DNA of 7,175 bases from Candidatus Latescibacterota bacterium (GTDB lineage Bacteria; Latescibacterota; UBA2968; UBA8231): contig JAJDYK010000090.1 in the NCBI GenBank assembly GCA_022825185.1, positions 1-7,175 of the forward strand, given 5' to 3'. Positions 1-4,777 of this stretch are shown one piece after another. The notes under the pieces were generated by a model, which saw only the letters and a list, made by a program, of their open reading frames with translations, did no database searches and had not been told where the DNA came from. The translations under genes and the position numbers were made by a program. Position 1 is the first letter of the stretch. Every line of letters starts with the position of its first letter.

Positions 1-509
1 TGGGGGAAAAGAATCGGTTGGGCCTGTTGCAAGTGCGTGTAGCCGGGCAGCACCACGTGGCTGTGCTGCTCGCCCGACGCCAGCAGCACGCCTTGCAGGT
101 GGCGGATCTGCGCTTGGAGCGACGCAATCGCGTCCCGCAGGTAGAGCCGTTCGTCTAAGTTGACTTGATCATTGCGGCTGCGCCCGGTGTGCAGCTTGCC
201 TCCGACCGGCCCGATTAGCTCGGTCAGCCGCTGCTCCACGGCCATGTGGATGTCTTCAAGCGCGTCGGGAAGTGCGCAGTCCGGGGCTGAAAATTCTTCT
301 TGGACCTGCTTTAACCCGGCTTCGATCTGCTCCAGTTCCCCAGCACTGAGAACATCGGCCCGCTGCAGGGCGCGGGCGTAGGCCACGCTGCCGGTAATGT
401 CGGCCTCCAATAGCTTGCGGTCGAAGCCAATCGAGGCGTTGAAGCGCTCCATCAACTCGGCCGGCGCAGATTGAAACCGCCCGCCCCAAGGCGTTTGTAC
501 TGCGGCCAT
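1..509 (-). CDS. argH: Argininosuccinate lyase, N-terminal part (gene runs off the left edge)
   Basis: Splits argininosuccinate into arginine and fumarate, the last step of arginine synthesis, in the cytoplasm. I translated it by hand from an ATG at 507-509: 169 codons are in the window with no stop, and the rest lies beyond base 1. The protein opens with the WGGRF motif (residues 8-12) typical of the family's start. It also shows EDIHM (85-89), the HTGRSRNDQ signature (107-115) and GYTHLQQAQP (156-165), which carries the conserved active-site His159. The C-terminal half, with the family's GSSxMPxKxNP loop, is not in view. The ATG shares one base with the argD stop (TGATG), and AAGG sits 6 bases upstream inside argD, so translational coupling is likely. 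It directly follows argD, with no argF or argG between. Identity is firm; completeness cannot be judged. Confidence 0.96.
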   Translation of the reverse strand, partial: MAAVQTPWGGRFQSAPAELMERFNASIGFDRKLLEADITGSVAYARALQRADVLSAGELEQIEAGLKQVQEEFSAPDCALPDALEDIHMAVEQRLTELIGPVGGKLHTGRSRNDQVNLDERLYLRDAIASLQAQIRHLQGVLLASGEQHSHVVLPGYTHLQQAQPILFP

Positions 510-1705
510 CAGACACCTTGGCGCAAAATCTCGTCGAATACATCTACTGCTTCGTCGATGTGATCCTGCTCGACGACCAGCGGCGGCAAAAAGCGCACCA
601 CATCGGCTCCGGCCGTGGCCACCAAGATGTCGCGCTGGCGGAAGGCAGCCAGATAGTCGGCGGCCGGCTGGCTGGTGACCGCACCGGCGATCAGCCCTTT
701 GCCGCGCACTTCAGTGATGTGCTCAGGCCAGCGCTGTTGCAGCTTTTGCAGGCGACTGATCAGGTGTTCGCCTTTTTCGCGCACCCCGTCGATAAAACCC
801 GGCTCCAGCAACTTGTCTAAAACCGCGGTCGCCGCGGCACAGGCCACGGGATTGGCACCAAATGTCGCGGCGTGGTCGCCAGCCTCGATGGCATCGGCGA
901 CCTTCTGCCGCAAGAGTGCGACGCCGATCGGCAAGCCGCCGCCGAGGGCCTTGGCTAAGGTCATAATATCCGGCTCAACCTCGTATTGTTGATAGGCCCA
1001 CAGCGAGCCTAAGCGCCCGCACCCCACTTGGATCTCGTCGAAGACCAGTAGCATCTCCCGCTCGTCGCACAGGTGCCTCAGTCCGGTGAGAAACTCCGCT
1101 GTCGCGGCGTGGATTCCCCCCTCGGCCTGCAACGGCTCGACCAAAATCGCGCAGGTCTGATCCGTAACCAGCGCCTCCACCGAGGCCAAATCGTTGAATT
1201 GGGCGAAGTCAATGCCCGGCAGCAGAGGCTCAAACCCCTTGTGGTACTTGGGCTGGCCAGTCGTCGAGATGGAGCCATAGGTTCGCCCGTGAAAGGAATT
1301 TTCAAAGGCAATGAGGCGATTTTTGGGCGAGTCGTGGGTGGTGTTGCCCCACTTGCGGCAGAACTTGAGCGACGCCTCCCACGCCTCGGTGCCGCTGTTG
1401 CAGAAGAACACCCGGTCGGCAAATGAGTGCTCAACCAGCCGCTTTGCCACCTCGACCGAGGGGATTGTGTGGTAGAGATTGGACACGTGCATCAACTTGG
1501 CGGCCTGTGCCTCAATGGCCTTGAGCACCTCGTAGTCGCCGTAGCCCAACGCGTTGACCGCTAAGCCGCTAACAAAATCGAGGTAGCGGTTGCCGTCCGT
1601 ATCGAATAGATAGACCCCATTGCCCCGCTCTAGGACGAATTCGGGCCGACCGTAGGTCTGTAAAATGTATTGCGCTTCGCCCTTGATAATATCTTCGGTT
1701 TTCAT
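509..1705 (-). CDS. argD: Acetylornithine aminotransferase (class III, PLP-dependent)
   Basis: Transfers an amino group from glutamate to N-acetylglutamate semialdehyde to give N-acetylornithine; in many bacteria the same enzyme also serves lysine synthesis. The protein has 398 residues, the usual length. Class III aminotransferase landmarks appear in order: the phosphate-binding NSGTEA (103-108), SFHGRT (137-142), EPLQAEGG (190-197), FDEIQVGCGR (222-231) with the cofactor-binding Asp223, and LAKALGGGLP (250-259) with the PLP lysine at Lys252. ATFGANP (280-286) and RFLPPL (371-376) follow. Small departures from the usual motifs are Trp109 after NSGTEA (often Asn) and Ala194 in QAEGG (often Gly). 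The start ATG has GGAG 5 bases upstream and lies 15 bp after the argB stop. It overlaps argH by one base. A succinylornithine or GABA transaminase is possible on motifs alone, but the arginine neighbours favour argD. Confidence 0.95.
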   Translation of the reverse strand: MKTEDIIKGEAQYILQTYGRPEFVLERGNGVYLFDTDGNRYLDFVSGLAVNALGYGDYEVLKAIEAQAAKLMHVSNLYHTIPSVEVAKRLVEHSFADRVFFCNSGTEAWEASLKFCRKWGNTTHDSPKNRLIAFENSFHGRTYGSISTTGQPKYHKGFEPLLPGIDFAQFNDLASVEALVTDQTCAILVEPLQAEGGIHAATAEFLTGLRHLCDEREMLLVFDEIQVGCGRLGSLWAYQQYEVEPDIMTLAKALGGGLPIGVALLRQKVADAIEAGDHAATFGANPVACAAATAVLDKLLEPGFIDGVREKGEHLISRLQKLQQRWPEHITEVRGKGLIAGAVTSQPAADYLAAFRQRDILVATAGADVVRFLPPLVVEQDHIDEAVDVFDEILRQGV

Positions 1706-1720
1706 GGTTTCTCCGCCGTC

Positions 1721-2608
1721 CTACTGGACAATTTGGGTGCCAATGCCCTGTCGGGTGTAAAACTCGAGCAACATCGCATGCGGCACGCGCCCGTCGATAA
1801 CGTGAGTTTTGCGCACGCCAGCTTTGACGGATTTGATACAGGCTTCGACTTTGGGAATCATCCCACCGCTAATCACGCCTTGGTCAATTAGCTTGCCCAC
1901 CTCAGAGACGCGCACAGTTGACAGCAGGGACGCGTCGTCTGCGAGATCGCGCATGATGCCCTGCACATCCGTCAAAAAGACCAACTTTTCGGCGTGCAGA
2001 GCCGCGGCGATTTCCCCGGCCGCCGTATCGGCATTGACGTTAAAGCTCTCGCCTTCCGGGCCGCGACCAATCGGTGCAACCACCGGGATCATGCCCTTGG
2101 CTATCAAGTCCAACAAAGGCACAGTATCCACGTGCTGGACATCGCCGACATAGCCGATGTCCAAGGGACCATCATCGGTTTGGAGCCAGTGCTTGCGCAC
2201 CTGCATGATGCCAGCGTCCTTGGCCGAGACCCCCACGGCCCGCCCGTCTAGCGCGCCAATCTCGCGGACGATCCGCGCGTTGACCTCGCCAAAGAGCACA
2301 TCTTCGACCACCTTCATCGTGGCTGCGTCTGTCACCCGCAACCCAGCTACGCGCTGGCTTTCAATGCCCAACTCATGCAGGCGGCGGGTGATGGCCGGGC
2401 CGCCACCGTGGACCACGACCGGACAAATGCCGACCGCCTGCATGAAAACGATGTCCTTATATACGGTATCCCCGCTGCCCATGGTGCTGCCACCGTATTT
2501 GACGACCATCACTTTGCCGCGAAATTCCTGTAGGTACGGCAGGGCTTCGATCAGGGTCTCGGCTTTGCTGATTTGGACCTGCAAGTCCTGCAAAACCTCG
2601 GCGTTCAT
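1721..2608 (-). CDS. argB: Acetylglutamate kinase, apparently the arginine-inhibited type
   Basis: Phosphorylates N-acetylglutamate with ATP, the second step of arginine synthesis. From the ATG at 2606-2608 the protein has 295 residues. Amino acid kinase fold landmarks are KYGGSTM (37-43, with nucleotide-binding Lys37), VVHGGGP (65-71), AGLRVTD (88-94, substrate-binding Arg91), FNVNADTAAGE (189-199) and ISGGMIPKV (246-254, Lys253). The roughly 30-residue N-terminal helix (ending LPYLQEFRGK) and the C-terminal KTHVIDGR (267-274) plus GIGT (288-291) match the hexameric, arginine-sensitive kinases, so feedback inhibition by arginine is inferred. KYGGSTM replaces the common KYGGNAM. A GTG at 2624-2626 would add six residues, but it has no ribosome site and the SD would fall inside the coding region, so I prefer the ATG. 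That ATG overlaps the argR stop as TGATG. Confidence 0.96.
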   Translation of the reverse strand: MNAEVLQDLQVQISKAETLIEALPYLQEFRGKVMVVKYGGSTMGSGDTVYKDIVFMQAVGICPVVVHGGGPAITRRLHELGIESQRVAGLRVTDAATMKVVEDVLFGEVNARIVREIGALDGRAVGVSAKDAGIMQVRKHWLQTDDGPLDIGYVGDVQHVDTVPLLDLIAKGMIPVVAPIGRGPEGESFNVNADTAAGEIAAALHAEKLVFLTDVQGIMRDLADDASLLSTVRVSEVGKLIDQGVISGGMIPKVEACIKSVKAGVRKTHVIDGRVPHAMLLEFYTRQGIGTQIVQ

Positions 2609-3075
2609 CAATCCTCCTCGCCGCACACTGCGTCAATTTTATCGACTAACTTCGCCGCATCTTGTTCGGAACGAGTGACGATAAAGATCGTGTTTTCGCC
2701 GGCCAGCGTGCCCGCGACCTCGGCCCAACTCATGCGATCAATGGCCTCACAGACGCTTTGGGCGTGCCCCGACGCAGTCCGCACCAGAACCATGTTGATT
2801 ACCTGTTCGGTCTGGACCAAGAAGTCCTGCAACTCTCGCTCTAGGATATGCTGGTCGCGCAGCGTAGCCCCGGCTTCGGGCAGCGTATAGCGAAATCCCC
2901 CATTGGCCTGCGGCACTCGCACCACGCCTATTTCTCGCAAGTCTTTCGATAAGGTTGACTGGCTGACATCGATACCTTGTTGCTGGAGGACTTCGGCCAA
3001 TTTTTCGTGCGTATCAATGGACCTTCTGTAGAGCAGTTCCCGTATGCGGGTCTGCCGCGTCTGTTTATTTCTCAT
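2608..3075 (-). CDS. argR: Arginine repressor, ArgR/AhrC family
   Basis: A DNA-binding regulator that forms hexamers and, with arginine bound, occupies ARG boxes to repress arginine synthesis genes. The protein has 155 residues, the usual length. The N-terminal winged-helix domain (about 5-68) contains the recognition stretch SQSTLSKDLREIG (38-50), followed by VVRVP. The C-terminal oligomerisation and arginine-binding domain (about 80-150) shows SGHAQSV (102-108), AID (111-113) and AGTLAGENTIF (121-131). Compared with the E. coli protein, the Gln and Asp at the arginine site are kept, but the Asp-Asp pair of GDDT is Glu-Asn here (127-128). The gene leads the arg cluster and has an ARG-box-like operator in its own promoter, pointing to self-repression. 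The ATG at 3073-3075 lacks a visible SD; its leader is almost pure A/T. The stop overlaps the argB ATG (TGATG). Confidence 0.95.
   Translation of the reverse strand: MRNKQTRQTRIRELLYRRSIDTHEKLAEVLQQQGIDVSQSTLSKDLREIGVVRVPQANGGFRYTLPEAGATLRDQHILERELQDFLVQTEQVINMVLVRTASGHAQSVCEAIDRMSWAEVAGTLAGENTIFIVTRSEQDAAKLVDKIDAVCGEED
2612..2618 (-). promoter_or_regulatory. Shine-Dalgarno site that decides the argB start
   Basis: Read on the minus strand, AGGAGGA lies just before the ATG at 2606-2608, within the last codons of argR. The spacing is on the short side (four bases after AGGAGG), but the match to the anti-SD is nearly complete. No comparable site precedes the in-frame GTG at 2624-2626. The site therefore supports the ATG as the argB start, and independent ribosome loading in addition to coupling from argR. 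Confidence 0.8.
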
Positions 3076-3089
3076 AATTTTTATTATTT
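3072..3089 (-). promoter_or_regulatory. Possible second, weak ARG box over the argR start codon
   Basis: The core is a perfect 5+4+5 inverted repeat (ATAAT, four T, ATTAT on the + strand, 3074-3087). Extended to 18 bases it keeps the AAT-WWWW-ATT centre of an ARG box but loses the outer TG/CA pairs. It is two bases from the strong box, giving 20 bp centre to centre, close to the tandem spacing known for ArgR operators (2-3 bp between boxes). It covers the start codon. In such AT-rich DNA a chance palindrome is possible, so this is a weak call. Confidence 0.4.
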
Positions 3090-3091
3090 AA

Positions 3092-3109
3092 TTGAAATAA
3101 AAATTTCAA
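3092..3109 (-). promoter_or_regulatory. ARG box (ArgR operator) in the argR promoter
   Basis: An exact inverted repeat with 7-base arms (TTGAAAT / ATTTCAA) around a four-base A/T centre, 18 bases in all. This is the length and layout of the classical ARG box (WNTGAAT-WWWW-ATTCANW), with the TGAA and TTCA cores intact. It overlaps the last two bases of the -10 element and runs into the expected transcription start, so a bound hexamer would block RNA polymerase. It sits directly before argR, so it most simply controls the argR-argB-argD-argH transcript by autorepression. Confidence 0.82.
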
Positions 3110-3136
3110 AGTAGAGTACCCCTGAGACCGTGTCAA
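3108..3136 (-). promoter_or_regulatory. Sigma-70-type promoter of the arg operon
   Basis: On the minus strand a perfect -35 box TTGACA (3131-3136) is followed by a 17-base spacer and TACTTT (3108-3113), a fair -10 box that keeps the first two and last bases of TATAAT. Transcription would begin near 3100-3101, giving a leader of about 25 bases before the argR ATG. The ARG box covers the start-site region. It lies in the only sizeable gap of the window and reads toward argR. The -35 is convincing; the -10 is middling. Confidence 0.7.
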
Positions 3137-3158
3137 GCAAAACGCCGCCGCGCTACGC

Positions 3159-3935
3159 TCAGCCCGAGGCCATCTGCTCTTGTAGGCGCAGCTTGAGTTG
3201 CCGGCGGTCCAACCCCCGCCAAAAGACCCCACCAACGGCCAGCGAAATAGTGCTGTTCTCCTCGGAGACGACGATAACTACCGCATCCGATTCCTGCGAT
3301 AGCCCCAAGGCCGCCCGATGGCGGGTTCCCAGCCGCTGGTCTTCGACCTCTTCAGCCAGCGGCAAGGTGCAGCGGGCCGCCACCAATCGCTCGCCTTGGA
3401 TGACGACGGCCCGGTCGTGCAGCGGAGCCCGCGGGCTGAAGATCGTGGTTAGCAAATCGTCCGACACTTCCGAATTTAGGGGTACCCCAGTCTCAATGAC
3501 CGGTCTGATCTGGACTTGGCGCACCAGCACGATCAGCGCCCCGTACCCCAAGTCGGCCAAGCGCCCCACTCCACTGACGACCTCGTCGATGACCCGTGAC
3601 GGTTCGGCCTTGTAAAACCAACGGAACGCCGGAGTCTGTCCCAAGACTTGTAGGAGTCGCCGCAGTTCGGGCTGGAAGAGGATGACCAGCAGGATCAGCA
3701 AGATGGAGCGCGCCTGCTCTAAAAGCCAAGACAGGGCGTTCATCTTGAGCCAAGGTGCGGCCAAGGCCACGATCACCATGAGCAGTAGCCCGGCGACCAT
3801 GTGCGCCGCTCGGGTTTCTTTGATCAGGGAGAGCAAGCGAAAAAAGATAAAGCCCACCAGTAGGATATCCACCACAGAGGTCAGGGAGACCGGCAGGAAA
3901 CCGAAGAGGTGGAACAGGACCGGGTCTTTCAGCAC
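3159..3935 (-). CDS. cdaA: Membrane-bound diadenylate cyclase, CdaA (DacA) type
   Basis: Makes the second messenger c-di-AMP from two ATP at the inner face of the membrane. The protein has 258 residues, near the family norm. Three N-terminal hydrophobic segments (about 12-36, 43-63 and 68-88) form the membrane part. The DAC domain (about 108-238) shows GALIVLVR (132-139), IETGVPL (147-153), LHDRA (172-176), GTRHRAALG (203-211, the RHR motif) and IVVSEE (221-226). The usual DGA of the first active-site motif reads DRA here. The GTG start overlaps the folP stop by 7 bp, with GGAG nine bases upstream; no ATG exists before the second membrane segment. In Firmicutes this gene is followed by cdaR/ybbR and glmM; here argR follows. 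Fold and family are clear; full activity is less certain because of the Gly-to-Arg change. Confidence 0.9.
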   Translation of the reverse strand: MLKDPVLFHLFGFLPVSLTSVVDILLVGFIFFRLLSLIKETRAAHMVAGLLLMVIVALAAPWLKMNALSWLLEQARSILLILLVILFQPELRRLLQVLGQTPAFRWFYKAEPSRVIDEVVSGVGRLADLGYGALIVLVRQVQIRPVIETGVPLNSEVSDDLLTTIFSPRAPLHDRAVVIQGERLVAARCTLPLAEEVEDQRLGTRHRAALGLSQESDAVVIVVSEENSTISLAVGGVFWRGLDRRQLKLRLQEQMASG

Positions 3936-4777
3936 AGGGCTTGGCTCCGCACGGCCTCGACTAAGCGGACGGCCCGCAGCGTCGCGACCACATCGTGGAC
4001 TCGCAGCACGTGGACGCCCGCCCTAGCCGCTAGAGCCGCCGCCGCCAAGCTGCCCTCCAAGCTCTCGGCAGCCGAGAGCCCGAGCGGCTTCCAGATAAAG
4101 GATTTACGCGAAGCACCCACTACCAATGGGCACTCTAAGCCCAAGAAGTGCTCTAACATCCCCAACAAAGTGAGGTTGCCCTCCGGCGACTTGCCAAACC
4201 CCAAACCCGGATCCACGGCCACGCGCTCGACGCCTTGGGCATGGGCAACGCATACGCGCTCTTGTAGAAAGGCGTACACCGTCCCGAGCAAGTCGTCGTA
4301 GTGGGTATTCTGCTGCATGGTAGCCGCCGTGCCCCGACGGTGCATCAGTATCACGGGGGCGCTAGCCTGTGCGGCGACCTCGGCCATAGCCGGATCGTGC
4401 CGCAGGGCACTAATGTCGTTGATGATATCGGCCCCCGCCTCAAGGGCCCTCCGTGCCACCTCGGCCTTGACCGTGTCAATCGAGATGGGCACATCGCTCT
4501 GGTGGCGAAGGCCTTTAACGACCGGAAGAACCCGGGCGCACTCCTCGGCGACCGAGACCTCCTCAGCGACCCCGTACATCGGCGGTCGCGACGATTCACC
4601 GCCAATATCGACAATCGCCGCCCCTTCCTCCACCATCGCCAAGCCGCGCTCCACCGCAGCGCTTGGCTCGCTATAGCAACCCCCGTCGTAAAACGAATCG
4701 GGCGTCGCATTGAGGACGCCCATGATCTGTACTTGGTCGCCAAAGTGGAGAGTGCGACTTCCCAACTCCCAAATCAC
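3929..4777 (-). CDS. folP: Dihydropteroate synthase
   Basis: Joins p-aminobenzoate to 6-hydroxymethyl-dihydropterin pyrophosphate to make dihydropteroate in folate synthesis; it is the target of sulfonamides. The protein has 282 residues, a TIM-barrel of usual size. Family landmarks are IMGVLNATPDSF (18-29, loop 1), DIGGESSRPP (57-66, loop 2), SIDT (99-102), INDIS (119-123), LMHRRGT (144-150), DPGLGFGK (189-196), ASRKSF (222-227, with Lys225) and LRVHDV (258-263). Pterin-site Asn, Asp, Lys and Arg-x-His residues are all present. The Gly that normally follows SRP/TRP in loop 2 is Pro66. It starts with GTG, sharing GTGA with the ftsH stop, and its own end overlaps cdaA by 7 bp, so translation is probably coupled along ftsH-folP-cdaA. 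Confidence 0.96.
   Translation of the reverse strand: MIWELGSRTLHFGDQVQIMGVLNATPDSFYDGGCYSEPSAAVERGLAMVEEGAAIVDIGGESSRPPMYGVAEEVSVAEECARVLPVVKGLRHQSDVPISIDTVKAEVARRALEAGADIINDISALRHDPAMAEVAAQASAPVILMHRRGTAATMQQNTHYDDLLGTVYAFLQERVCVAHAQGVERVAVDPGLGFGKSPEGNLTLLGMLEHFLGLECPLVVGASRKSFIWKPLGLSAAESLEGSLAAAALAARAGVHVLRVHDVVATLRAVRLVEAVRSQALC

Larger units (their letters stand above)
3076..3158. other. Intergenic region between cdaA and argR (AT-rich island)
   Basis: This 83-bp gap separates two tightly packed gene groups on the same strand. Its argR-proximal half (about 3076-3110) is nearly all A/T, in sharp contrast to the GC-rich surroundings, and holds the operator and promoter described separately. 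The cdaA-proximal part (3137-3158) is GC-rich with a short TTTT run on the minus strand. I find no hairpin longer than about three base pairs there, so no terminator is called and read-through from cdaA into argR is possible. Confidence 0.8.

Noticed and set aside
256..543. Minus-strand frame crossing the argD-argH junction
   Set aside because: It is out of frame with both argH and argD, which fully explain this stretch.
2609..2626. GTG at 2624-2626 as an upstream start for argB
   Set aside because: No ribosome site before it, and the strong AGGAGGA would fall inside the coding region just ahead of the better ATG at 2606-2608.
2157..2678. Open frame of 173 codons on the + strand opposite argB and argR
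   Set aside because: Antisense to two intact genes; low-complexity Ser/Thr/Pro-rich translation with no motif.
3137..3158. Rho-independent terminator after cdaA
   Set aside because: There is a GC-rich stretch followed by four T on the minus strand, but the best stem I can draw is only about three base pairs.
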